From JBNGOQ01 sp050589645 (GTDB lineage Bacteria; Bacteroidota; Bacteroidia; Flavobacteriales; Flavobacteriaceae): a stretch of DNA of 64,000 nucleotides. A program made the translations under genes and the position numbers. Numbering within the stretch: position 1 is the first letter of the stretch; each line of letters opens with the position of its first letter. The stretch covers positions 744,001 to 808,000 of the forward strand of contig NZ_JBNGOQ010000002.1 in the NCBI RefSeq assembly GCF_050589645.1. The letters are read 5' to 3'. This document shows positions 44,795 to 52,132 of the stretch, in pieces. The notes beneath the pieces were generated by a model that saw only the letters and a list, made by a program, of their open reading frames with translations, was not told the origin of the DNA and ran no database searches.

Positions 44795-45436
44795 ATGAAA
44801 AAAATACTTACGATATGCCTTGTGCTGCTTGCAGCAGGCGCTATGGCCCAAAATTCGGCCAAGGCCAAAAATTTATTGGACGAGGTATATACCAAGGTCA
44901 AAAGCTATGACAACATCTATGTGGATTTCAAATATGTACTGAACAATACGGAGGCCAACATTAATCAGGAGACCCGGGGCGATGTTACCATGCAGGGCGA
45001 TAAATACCTTTTTAACTACTTGGGGTCACAGCAACTATACGACGGTAGCAAGGTATACACTATCGTACCCGAAAACGAGGAAGTCACCATAGAGGACAAA
45101 TCAGAGGAGGACAACACCATAACGCCCTCCAAAATGCTTACCTTCTACAAGCAGGGACACAATTACGAATGGGACGTGCTGCAGAACGTGCAGGGCAGAA
45201 AAATACAATACGTAAAACTGGTCCCCATCAATTCAAATTCCGAGATCGCTTCCATTTTGCTGGGTGTGGATGTGGAGACCAAACACATTTACAAGCTTAT
45301 TGAAACAGGTAAAAACGGCACAAAAACCACCATAACCGTTAATTCTTTTAAAACAGACCAGCCATTGTCGAAAACCTTATTTACTTTTGATGAGAACAAG
45401 TACAAAAAAGAAGGGTACTACATCATAAGAAGTTAG
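44795..45436 (+). CDS. lolA: LolA-like outer-membrane lipoprotein carrier
   Basis: 213 residues with a signal peptide (LTICLVLLAAGAMAQ) and a LolA/LolB-like half-barrel: VDFKYVLNNTEANINQETRGDVTMQGDKYL region at about 48-77, YTIVPENEEVTI, PSKMLTFYKQG. It would carry lipoproteins through the periplasm. It lies 7 nt after ftsK and 4 nt before the LptF/G gene; this ftsK-lolA-lptF/G order is familiar from flavobacterial genomes. Confidence 0.85.
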   Translation: MKKILTICLVLLAAGAMAQNSAKAKNLLDEVYTKVKSYDNIYVDFKYVLNNTEANINQETRGDVTMQGDKYLFNYLGSQQLYDGSKVYTIVPENEEVTIEDKSEEDNTITPSKMLTFYKQGHNYEWDVLQNVQGRKIQYVKLVPINSNSEIASILLGVDVETKHIYKLIETGKNGTKTTITVNSFKTDQPLSKTLFTFDENKYKKEGYYIIRS

Positions 45437-45440
45437 CACA

Positions 45441-46952
45441 TTGCGGATTTTAGATCGTTATATACTTGCCAGGTTTCTCTACAATTTTACAAGCTCGTTT
45501 GTTATATTGATGTTCATCTTTATATTCCAAACGATCTGGCTGTTCATTGACGATCTTGCCGGTAAGGGACTGGATATTGTAATCATTGGGAAGTTTCTGT
45601 TCTACTTGATGCCCAACCTTACGGAAAAGGTGCTTCCCCTTACCGTATTGCTTTCCTCTATCCTTACCTTTGGCACCTTTGCCGAAAACTACGAATTTGC
45701 CGCGATGAAGGCTTCGGGCATTTCGCTACAGCGCTCCATGCGCCCCCTCATTATCTTTATTGTGTTTCTGGGCGGGGTTACTTTTTACTTTGCCAACAGC
45801 GTTATTCCGGCCTCGGAACAAAAAATCTACAATCTAAGGAGGAACATTGCCAAGGTAAAACCGGCCGTTGCCATTGCGGAAGGGGTCTTTAGTGATTTTG
45901 AGGGCACCGGCATGAACATTAAGGTAGACAAGAAATCTGGAGAGAACGATCGGTTTTTGGAGAATGTGATCATCCATCAAAAGACAGAGACCAACGTAAA
46001 CAGCACCGTCATCAAAGCAAAGGGCGGAGAACTCGTTAGCAGCACCGATTCTGATATTATTCAGCTGGTCCTTAAGGATGGGCATTACTATGAGGATATA
46101 AAGACCAAGGCCAGCAATGCCAAACGAAAATTCCCTTTTACCAAGGCCAATTTTGAGACCTACACCATGAATATTGATATTTCTGGGCTCAATGACGTGG
46201 ATCTCGAGGAGGAACGCGATGTTAGTACGGACAAAATGAAGAACATTTTCCGCCTATCCAACGATATGGATTCCCTAAAAAAGGACAACCTGAAAATTGT
46301 CCGGGCTTTTTCCAAGAACATCAGCAATAGAATGGGTGCATTTGTGCCCGTATCCAGGAAAGATTCCACCAAACAGGCAAAAGAATCTTTGAAAAAGGAT
46401 AGTCTGGCATTACAGCCCCCCGCCGATTCCCTTTTGAACAAAACTGAAACGCCGCTGCCCATTCCAGATATTCTGGCACTGTATCAGGAATGGCAAGTAG
46501 CCCAAATCCTGAGTTCCGCCAAAAATTCCACGACCAGCATTAAAACCTCGATCCAGGGCAAGCGAGTGGAATTGCAAAAAAGATTCGAGATCCATAGACG
46601 ACATATTCTGTCCTTCCATAAAAAATTCGCCCTGGCCTTCTCCTGCATCATCTTGTTTTTTGTAGGGGCACCCTTGGGCGCCATTATCCGAAAAGGAGGA
46701 CTGGGTTTGCCCATGGTCATTGCCATTATGTTGTTCCTTACCTATTATTTTCTGGGCGTTTTTGCAGAAAACTATGCCAAAAAAGGAAACATACACCCCA
46801 TGCTCGGGGCATGGCTGTCTACCTTAATAATGTTACCTTTGGGCATTTCTTTAACGAAAAGGGCCACGGCCGACCGGGGACTGACAGATTTTGGGGCCTT
46901 TCTGGATTACTTCAAAGGGATCTTTAAAAAGAAAAAGAAAGCGACAAGCTGA
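45441..46952 (+). CDS. LptF/LptG-family permease (TTG start)
   Basis: 503 residues with three N-terminal and three C-terminal membrane helices around a periplasmic domain, as in YjgP/YjgQ permeases. The start codon is TTG at 45441: translation from it gives M-RILDRYILARFL, exactly the conserved N-terminus, and no ATG lies close enough. A Ser/Lys-rich insertion with KKDSLALQPPADSLL (about 310-340) lies in the periplasmic part. It takes part in lipopolysaccharide transport with LptB and LptC. Whether it is LptF or LptG cannot be told. Confidence 0.85.
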   Translation: MRILDRYILARFLYNFTSSFVILMFIFIFQTIWLFIDDLAGKGLDIVIIGKFLFYLMPNLTEKVLPLTVLLSSILTFGTFAENYEFAAMKASGISLQRSMRPLIIFIVFLGGVTFYFANSVIPASEQKIYNLRRNIAKVKPAVAIAEGVFSDFEGTGMNIKVDKKSGENDRFLENVIIHQKTETNVNSTVIKAKGGELVSSTDSDIIQLVLKDGHYYEDIKTKASNAKRKFPFTKANFETYTMNIDISGLNDVDLEEERDVSTDKMKNIFRLSNDMDSLKKDNLKIVRAFSKNISNRMGAFVPVSRKDSTKQAKESLKKDSLALQPPADSLLNKTETPLPIPDILALYQEWQVAQILSSAKNSTTSIKTSIQGKRVELQKRFEIHRRHILSFHKKFALAFSCIILFFVGAPLGAIIRKGGLGLPMVIAIMLFLTYYFLGVFAENYAKKGNIHPMLGAWLSTLIMLPLGISLTKRATADRGLTDFGAFLDYFKGIFKKKKKATS

Positions 46953-46962
46953 GCAAACGCGC

Positions 46963-48096
46963 ATGGAAAAAAGCATACAACTCAATACGATAGAGGAAGC
47001 TATTGAGGACATACGAAACGGAAAGGTCATTATCGTTGTAGATGACGAGAACCGGGAGAATGAGGGCGATTTTATCGCAGCTGCCGAAAAGGTAAGCCCA
47101 GAAATGATCAACTTTATGGCCAAACACGGCCGAGGGCTTATCTGTGCCCCCTTGACCGAAGACCGATGCAACGAGCTGCATTTGGAAATGATGGTTAAGA
47201 ACAATACCGTACTACATCAAACGCAGTTCACCGTGTCCGTAGATCTCATAGGACATGGGTGCACCACGGGGATTTCGGTACATGATCGTTCCAAAACCAT
47301 CTTGGCACTTACCGATGAAAACACCAAACCCCACGATTTGGGCAGGCCGGGACACATTTTTCCCTTACGTGCCAAGAACGGCGGAGTATTGCGCCGCACC
47401 GGGCATACCGAAGCTGCTATTGATCTGGCGCGACTGGCCGATTTGAAACCAGCGGGTATATTGGTAGAGATCCTAAACGAGGACGGGACCATGGCCCGAT
47501 TGCCCCAACTTATGAAGGTAGCCCGGAAATTTGACCTCAAGGTAATCTCCATAGAGGACCTGGTGGCCTATAGGATGGAGCACGACAGTCTTATTAAGCG
47601 TAGCGAGGCCTTTGATATTACCACACGCTTCGGCAAATTTAGGTTGCGTGCGTACAAGCAGACCACCAACGACCAGATTCATATAGCCCTGGTAAAAGGT
47701 ACCTGGAAGACCGGGGAACCCATTCTTACCCGTATCAACGCCACCCTGGTAAACAGCGATATTTTGGGTACCCTGACGAACAACCCGGAAAAGAAGCTGG
47801 AAAATATGTTCAAGGCCATCAATGGCGAAGAAAAGGGTGCTATTGTCTTTATCAACCAGCAGTCCCAGTCGCTCAACCTGTTGAACCGGTTGTCAGAATT
47901 AAAGGAATTGCAGGCAAAAAATATCTATAAAGCACCTAAAATTAATATGGATGCCAAGGATTTTGGGGTGGGGGCGCAAATTTTGCACGATCTGAACATT
48001 ACTAAAATCCGACTGCTTACCAACAGTGCTACCCGGGCCAGACGTGTGGGCATGGTAGGTTATGGATTGGAGATCGTTGAGTATGTACCGTATTAG
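46963..48096 (+). CDS. ribB: 3,4-dihydroxy-2-butanone-4-phosphate synthase with degenerate RibA-like domain
   Basis: 377 residues from the ATG at 46963; a longer frame to 46891 overlaps the lptF/G gene and is unlikely. The N-terminal RibB domain is complete (VDDENRENEGDF, TVSVDLIGHGCTTGISVHDR, GHIFPLRA, HTEAAIDLARLA). The C-terminal half (about 215-377) aligns in order with GTP cyclohydrolase II but has no cysteine at all, so the zinc site needed for RibA is missing. It should make only the four-carbon riboflavin precursor. A separate RibA is expected elsewhere in the genome. Confidence 0.9.
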   Translation: MEKSIQLNTIEEAIEDIRNGKVIIVVDDENRENEGDFIAAAEKVSPEMINFMAKHGRGLICAPLTEDRCNELHLEMMVKNNTVLHQTQFTVSVDLIGHGCTTGISVHDRSKTILALTDENTKPHDLGRPGHIFPLRAKNGGVLRRTGHTEAAIDLARLADLKPAGILVEILNEDGTMARLPQLMKVARKFDLKVISIEDLVAYRMEHDSLIKRSEAFDITTRFGKFRLRAYKQTTNDQIHIALVKGTWKTGEPILTRINATLVNSDILGTLTNNPEKKLENMFKAINGEEKGAIVFINQQSQSLNLLNRLSELKELQAKNIYKAPKINMDAKDFGVGAQILHDLNITKIRLLTNSATRARRVGMVGYGLEIVEYVPY

Positions 48097-49283
48097 ACCA
48101 ACGCTCCCAACACTTGGGCCATAGTCTCGGCTCGTTGCTTTACTTCCTCTTTTTTCCAGCCCAATTTAATCAAACAGGAGATGGTTCTCCCTACCCAGTG
48201 GTCCGATTGTGAAAAATCGGATTTGTAATAGTTGGGTAAGTTATCACGTACCTGGTTGGGTAGGAACCCCAGTGATTTTAGGTCTTTGAGGTGTTCCCAT
48301 TGCCTATGGTAGTGCCAATTGTTGTCATACCAATAAAAACAGCCATCGATTCCCGCATCGGCAAGGGCCGCCTGCGCTTTTTTGGCGAGCACGGCGGTAG
48401 GCAAGAAGAAACTGAGGAAAGAGTAGTTTTCCACGCCGCCTTCAGGAACCTTCCTAAAAGTGATACCAGGAACTTGATTCAGACGCTTGCGCAAGATGGT
48501 ATAGTTGGACTTCTGAATTTTCAAAAAATCATCGAGTCGGGCAATCTGTGCGAGTCCCACGGCGGCATGAAGTTCAGAAATACGGTAGTTGTACCCCAAA
48601 AAGGGGTGGGACTCCGCTCCCCTATCCGATCCCTTATGGTCATGCCCATGATCGGCATAGTGGTCTGCATGGGTATAATACGCTTCGTTATCCGTGATAA
48701 GGGCCCCACCTTCTCCACAAGTTATGGTCTTTACATAGTCGAAGGAAAAACAGCCAAGATCCCCATAACTGCCCAAGGCCTTTCCCTTATAGCTGGCTCC
48801 GATCGCCTGACAAGCATCCTCGATCAAAAGCAGTTGATGTTTTCTACAAAGTGCGGCCAGGGCATCCAGATCGGCCATGGAACCGCACATATGCACGGGC
48901 ATGATTACTTTGGTGTGTTTGCTAATGGCTTTTTCAACTGCCTTTGGGTCCAGGGTAAGCGTATCGTCCACATCTACCATAACGGGTACGGCCCCTAGCG
49001 CCAAAATAGCTTCAAAGGTGGCCACAAAGGTAAAGGTGGGCATGATGACCTCGTCGCCGGCTCCGACCCCGGCACTGGCCATGGCAATGGTCAATGCCGC
49101 CGTGCCGCTACTGACCAAGTGGGCATATTTGGCGCCCATACGTTGGGCCAAAGCGTTTTCGAGCTCCCGTGCCTTCCAATGCGATCTGGCCCCATCAAAA
49201 CCATAGCGCATAAGGACACCGGACTGTAGTACGTCGTTCACATGCGCTCTTTCCTGCTCTCCAAAAAGTTCAAATCCGGGCAT
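48093..49283 (-). CDS. DegT/DnrJ/EryC1/StrS-family PLP aminotransferase
   Basis: 396 residues of the sugar aminotransferase family: SSGTAALTIAMASAGVG, GDEVIMPTFTFVAT, IEDACQAIGASY, and PLP lysine K185 in FDYVKTITCGEGG. The C-terminal part (YYKSDFSQSDHWVGRTISCL) is like family members acting on short or non-nucleotide substrates. It converges on ribB with a 4-nt overlap of the two ends. No sugar-nucleotide genes are next to it, so the substrate is unknown. Confidence 0.85.
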   Translation of the reverse strand: MPGFELFGEQERAHVNDVLQSGVLMRYGFDGARSHWKARELENALAQRMGAKYAHLVSSGTAALTIAMASAGVGAGDEVIMPTFTFVATFEAILALGAVPVMVDVDDTLTLDPKAVEKAISKHTKVIMPVHMCGSMADLDALAALCRKHQLLLIEDACQAIGASYKGKALGSYGDLGCFSFDYVKTITCGEGGALITDNEAYYTHADHYADHGHDHKGSDRGAESHPFLGYNYRISELHAAVGLAQIARLDDFLKIQKSNYTILRKRLNQVPGITFRKVPEGGVENYSFLSFFLPTAVLAKKAQAALADAGIDGCFYWYDNNWHYHRQWEHLKDLKSLGFLPNQVRDNLPNYYKSDFSQSDHWVGRTISCLIKLGWKKEEVKQRAETMAQVLGALV

Positions 49284-49356
49284 AGTAGTGGGTATTGGTT
49301 ATGCTTGGCAAATATAATGGCTGTAGCCAGGATTCGGGATAGAAATCCGAAGCTTT

Positions 49357-49989
49357 TTAAGAAATTTCGATAATACTTTCCGTTAACGGTCTGCGTACTT
49401 TTTTTAGGTCCGAGAACATATCGTCTCCCGCCCTGTAGCCTACCGGGAGCACAAGGACAGAGGTAAGCCCTTGGGATGCCAGTCCCAGTACTTCGTCATA
49501 GGCCGAAGGTACAAAGCCCTCCATGGGGCAGGCGTCTATCTGCTCGGCCGCACAGACCGTCAGTAGGTTGCCCATGGCCAAATAGGCCTGATTGGTGGCC
49601 CATTGTTTTATTTCTGCCATGCTCTTTTTGGAGAAGGTCTTTACCAGATCCTTTTTAAAGGGGTCCAAAATGGCCTGACTGGTACCCCGTACCTGCCGTA
49701 CCCGTTCAAAATAATCCACGATATAGGTGTCATCTATGGCCTTTTCAATGCATAAGACCAGTACATGGGAGGCCTGCGCAACCTGAAGTTGTTGGTAGGA
49801 ATGGGCCACCAATTGTTCCTGTACTTTTCTGTTTTTAAGCACCACCAGCTTTATGGGCTGCAGTCCGTACGAGGTGGCTGTGAGGTTAAAAGCCTCCTTT
49901 AGCTTGTTCAGCTGTTCCGGAGAAAGGGTTTTTTCCGGGTCGAATTTTTTAACGGCGTAGCGCCATTCCATTTGCTTGATAATATCCAC
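49357..49989 (-). CDS. Nitroreductase-family NAD(P)H oxidoreductase
   Basis: 210 residues of the NfsB-like nitroreductase fold with an FMN-binding RYAVKKFDPEK start, TSYGLQPIKLVVLKN, and ACPMEGFVPSAYDEVLGL, VLPVGYRAGDD near the C-terminus. It reduces nitroaromatics, quinones or flavins in vitro by family; the natural substrate is unclear. It begins 10 nt after the TSUP permease gene, so the pair is probably co-transcribed. Confidence 0.87.
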   Translation of the reverse strand: MDIIKQMEWRYAVKKFDPEKTLSPEQLNKLKEAFNLTATSYGLQPIKLVVLKNRKVQEQLVAHSYQQLQVAQASHVLVLCIEKAIDDTYIVDYFERVRQVRGTSQAILDPFKKDLVKTFSKKSMAEIKQWATNQAYLAMGNLLTVCAAEQIDACPMEGFVPSAYDEVLGLASQGLTSVLVLPVGYRAGDDMFSDLKKVRRPLTESIIEIS

Positions 49990-49999
49990 AGTGTAGCTT

Positions 50000-50755
50000 T
50001 TAATTGAAAAACCAAAGTTTTACGGCCATGATCACCACCATGACCACTAAAAAGGTCTTGATGAACCCATCGCCCTTTTTTACCGAAAACCGGCTGGCAA
50101 TCCACGCACCGGTACCATTGCCCATGGCCAGAATAAGGCCTACTTTCCAGTCTACCTTATCGTTGAGCACAAATACCGCCAGGGCAGACAAGGTATAGAT
50201 AAATACTACGGCCACTTTGGTGGCATTGGCCTTAACGAGGGTCAAGCGGTTTACGTAATGTAAAAATAAAATTATAATAAATCCCAGGCCAGCGTTGATA
50301 AATCCGCCATAAATTCCAAAAAAGAAAAAAGCAATGATCCCGATCCAAAGGTATTTTCCTGTAAGGCGCTCTTGCATCTCCCCTATACTTATTTTGGGCT
50401 TAAAGATGATGATCAGCACTACGGCAATCATAATAATGGCCAAAATTTTGTTGAAGGTTTCGCCCTTGATGTCCACCGCAATATAAGCGCCCAAGATCGC
50501 GCCGAGCAAGGCGGAAATACCGAGGTATAGATTGAAGGGAAAAGTGGATACCCCTTTGCTCTTAAAACCCGCGGTGGCCAGGGCGGTCTGTATCACTATG
50601 GCCACGCGGTTGGTACCGTTGGCCACGCTGGGGGGAAGTCCCAGAAAAATGAGAACGGGAAGCGATAATAGGGAGCCTCCTCCGGCAACGGTATTTATAA
50701 ATCCGACGGTAAAGCCTACCCCTACCAGCAGTACATAATGGTACCATTCTTCCAT
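50000..50755 (-). CDS. TSUP-family (TauE/SafE-like) membrane permease
   Basis: 251 residues with eight hydrophobic segments and two related halves: GFTVGFINTVAGGGSLLSLPVLIFLGLPP in the first half (about 14-42) and GFINAGLGFIIILFLHYV in the second. This is the sulfite/taurine exporter-like fold. The carried compound cannot be read. It lies directly upstream of the nitroreductase gene and is divergent from the tRNA-Ser promoter. Confidence 0.87.
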   Translation of the reverse strand: MEEWYHYVLLVGVGFTVGFINTVAGGGSLLSLPVLIFLGLPPSVANGTNRVAIVIQTALATAGFKSKGVSTFPFNLYLGISALLGAILGAYIAVDIKGETFNKILAIIMIAVVLIIIFKPKISIGEMQERLTGKYLWIGIIAFFFFGIYGGFINAGLGFIIILFLHYVNRLTLVKANATKVAVVFIYTLSALAVFVLNDKVDWKVGLILAMGNGTGAWIASRFSVKKGDGFIKTFLVVMVVIMAVKLWFFN

Positions 50756-50796
50756 TACGTAAAAATACTTCCTTAAAACGAATAAAAAAGCGATTC

Positions 50797-50831
50797 TTCG
50801 TAAAATAAAAATCAGGCAAACGTTTTACGAA
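50797..50831. promoter_or_regulatory. Perfect inverted repeat TTCGTAAAA / TTTTACGAA
   Basis: Nine-nt arms at 50797-50805 and 50823-50831 lie between the TSUP gene and the tRNA promoter. They may be an operator or part of a promoter. The 12-mer TTCTTCGTAAAA (50794-50805) also occurs at 16938-16949 upstream of the BKACE gene. Confidence 0.4.
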
Positions 50832-50846
50832 AAAGAAAAAGGGTGT

Positions 50847-50854
50847 TATATTTG
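50847..50854 (+). promoter_or_regulatory. Strong TATATTTG promoter of the tRNA-Ser transcript
   Basis: TATATTTG followed by CACCCGC is the form seen before stable RNA genes in flavobacteria and fits TAnnTTTG exactly. Transcription should begin near 50860. The mature tRNA starts about 700 nt further on, and the GIY-YIG array fills that interval, so it must be co-transcribed. Confidence 0.7.
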
Positions 50855-50856
50855 CA

Positions 50857-50891
50857 CCCGCCTTCGCGGCGCTAAACGCCGCTTCGGCGGG
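50857..50891 (+). repeat. GC-rich hairpin at the start of the tRNA transcript
   Basis: CCCGCC-ttc-GCGGCG (50857-50871) pairs with CGCCGC-ttc-GGCGGG (50877-50891), with two matching ttc bulges and a 5-nt loop. It lies at the predicted 5' end of the transcript. Confidence 0.7.
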
Positions 50892-50910
50892 CACGCCCGC
50901 CAAAGGATTA

Positions 50911-50985
50911 GGAGGAATGGCAAATCACGTGAATCTTGCTAGCGAGATAACTGGATGAGGAGCCTGAAAATCCTAAAAATCGACT
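50911..50985 (+). repeat. Decayed copy of the tRNA-Ser/GIY-YIG element (unit A)
   Basis: Begins GGAGGAATGGCAAA, which is the first 14 nt of tRNA-Ser with one change, then TCACGTGAAT and a CTTG/CGAG hairpin, and ends after 75 nt without a nuclease gene. It is probably an old unit that lost its ORF. Its hairpin differs from that of the next unit by changes that mostly keep pairing. Confidence 0.65.
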
Positions 50986-51326
50986 GGAGGAATGGCAGAT
51001 CACGTGAATCCCGCAGGCGGGATAACGTGATAAAGTGGCAAGTGGCGTTTGCCGAAGGCATCACGCCATCGAATGCGAGGTTTTTTTGAAACGATGTATT
51101 ACGTATACGCTCTTTGGAGTGAGGAACACGACAAAATCTATGTGGGGTTGACTACCAATCCGGATAGACGGTTGATGGAGCACAACGAGGGCAAAAGCAC
51201 ATATACGAGAAAATATAGACCGTGGCAACGGTTTTTTCTAGAGCCGGCACCAGATTTGGAAAGTGCTCGTAAAAAGGAAAAGTATTACAAATCGGGTTGG
51301 GGCAGAAAAACGCTCAAATCCAAACT
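50986..51326 (+). repeat. GIY-YIG/tRNA-Ser element, unit B (341 nt)
   Basis: Starts with GGAGGAATGGCAGA, identical to nt 1-14 of the tRNA-Ser gene, then a hairpin (TCACGT 51000-51005 with ACGTGA 51025-51030, inner CCCG/CGGG), then the GIY-YIG gene, and ends just before the next GGAGGAATGGCAGA. Within it, CGAATGCG (51070-51077) and TTTGAAAC (51086-51093) resemble the D-arm and anticodon loop of the tRNA, as if a tRNA copy had decayed there (inference). Confidence 0.75.
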
Positions 51327-51348
51327 GGAGGAATGGCAGATCACGTGA
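51094..51348 (+). CDS. Small GIY-YIG endonuclease
   Basis: 84 residues from the ATG at 51094, the usual size of single-domain GIY-YIG proteins in Bacteroidota. It shows YVYAL and KIYVGLT (GIY and YIG strands), R25/R26, H30, and E62 in RKKEKYYKSGWGRK, so the active site looks complete. The last codons (KLEEWQ) are read from the copied tRNA 5' segment, and the frame then stops at TGA. It lies between a stable-RNA promoter and tRNA-Ser, inside a tandem repeat. A homing-type nuclease for the tRNA-Ser locus is the inference; DNA repair-type relatives are the alternative. Confidence 0.8.
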   Translation: MYYVYALWSEEHDKIYVGLTTNPDRRLMEHNEGKSTYTRKYRPWQRFFLEPAPDLESARKKEKYYKSGWGRKTLKSKLEEWQIT

Positions 51349-51563
51349 ATCCCGCAGGCGGGATAACGTGATAAAGTGGCAAGTGGCGTTTGCCGAAGGC
51401 ANNNNNNNNNNNNNNNNNNNNNNNNNNNNNNNNNNNNNNNNNNNNNNNNNNNNNNNNNNNNNNNNNNNNNNNNNNNNNNNNNNNNNNNNNNNNNNNNNNG
51501 TGCTCGTAAAAAGGAAAAGTATTACAAATCGGGTTGGGGCAGAAAAACGCTCAAATCCAAACT
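51327..51563 (+). repeat. GIY-YIG/tRNA-Ser element, unit C, broken by the assembly gap
   Basis: The first 75 nt (51327-51401) are identical to the start of unit B and the last 64 nt (51500-51563) are identical to its end. Between them are 98 N. A full copy would need 202 nt there. Confidence 0.75.
51402..51499. other. Assembly gap of 98 N
   Basis: The gap falls inside a tandem repeat, where short-read assemblies commonly break. Its length is probably an estimate. Confidence 0.98.
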
Positions 51564-51600
51564 GGAGGAATGGCAGAGTGGTCGAATGCGGCAGTCTTGA
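51500..51600 (+). pseudogene. Second GIY-YIG gene, 3' part only (rest lies in the gap)
   Basis: Starting in the codon that spans the gap edge, the frame reads SARKKEKYYKSGWGRK and is identical to the first copy up to KLEEWQ. It then runs into the tRNA-Ser gene (SGRMRQS) and ends at TGA 51598-51600, which is the anticodon of the tRNA. The 5' part is not in the assembly, so whether this copy is intact cannot be judged; it is listed as incomplete rather than proven broken. Confidence 0.6.
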
Positions 51601-51648
51601 AAACTGTTGAGGGTCACACCTCCGGGGGTTCGAATCCCTCTTCCTCCG
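51564..51648 (+). tRNA. tRNA-Ser (anticodon TGA)
   Basis: Acceptor stem GGAGGAA (51564-51570) pairs with TTCCTCC (51641-51647), discriminator G at 51648, CCA not encoded. D-arm GCAGAGTGGTCGAATGC, anticodon stem GCAGT/ACTGT around loop CTTGAAA with anticodon TGA at 51598-51600, long variable arm, and T-arm GGGGGTTCGAATCCCTC. The long variable arm and anticodon identify serine. Its first 14 nt are copied at 50911, 50986 and 51327 upstream. Confidence 0.95.
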
Positions 51649-51654
51649 CAAAGA

Positions 51655-51687
51655 AAAGCTTCACCCCAAGTGAAGCTTTTTTTATTT
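51655..51687 (+). terminator. Terminator of the tRNA-Ser transcript
   Basis: AAAGCTTCAC (51655-51664) and GTGAAGCTTT (51670-51679) pair perfectly around CCCAA and are followed by a T-run. Confidence 0.85.
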
Positions 51688-51726
51688 CCTGAAACAAGGG
51701 AAAGCTTGCTTTCCAGTTGTGAAGGG

Positions 51727-51807
51727 GAATAAAAAAACAGCTCCGACAAGGAGCTTTTCTTTGCAGGCCTCCCCTATTGGGATGCACGACCGAAGGGAGT
51801 GAATCCC
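51727..51807. repeat. tRNA-flank-like repeat, copy 1
   Basis: 81 nt, closely matching the copy at 51845-51926 (118-nt period). Read on the minus strand it gives GGGATTCACTCCC..., then GCAAAGAAAAGCTCC...GGAGCTG and a T-run. That is the layout of the tRNA-Ser 3' flank and terminator (GCAAAGAAAAGCTTC...GAAGCTTTTTTT), but inverted. Confidence 0.65.
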
Positions 51808-51844
51808 CTTTCCCTCAAAAAACCAACTTGTTCCGGCCCGCCGA

Positions 51845-51926
51845 GAATAAAAAAATAGCCCCGCCAAGGAGCTTTTCTTTGTAGGCTCTCCCCTATTGGG
51901 ATGCACGACCGAAGGGAGTGAATCCC
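51845..51926. repeat. tRNA-flank-like repeat, copy 2
   Basis: 82 nt, differing from copy 1 by a few substitutions. On the minus strand its GCTCC...GGGGC hairpin is followed by seven T, so both copies may act as minus-strand terminators. The rest of 51649-52132 holds no gene that I can support. Confidence 0.65.
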
Positions 51927-52132
51927 AGCCGCATCCTCTGGCCCCTCTATTCAAAAGAAACTACTCATATCGAATCTAATCATTATTTTAGCTTAGCATA
52001 CTTTTGCCTCTACCGCAACCTTGACGAATTGAGTTTCCATTGAATTTGTCAGTAAGATGTTATGGCATAAGAATCTTAGGCGGAATCCTTAGGTTGTAAA
52101 ACATATAAAGCAAGTAATACAAAATTACCATT

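Noticed and set aside
50860..51650. CRISPR-like array suggested by the regularly repeated tRNA segments
   Set aside because: The repeats are the tRNA 5' end and the units contain nuclease genes; there are no short unique spacers and no cas genes.
51238..51651. Minus-strand ORF across the gap and the tRNA
   Set aside because: It exists only because N were read as unknown residues, and it runs antisense through tRNA-Ser and the GIY-YIG repeats.
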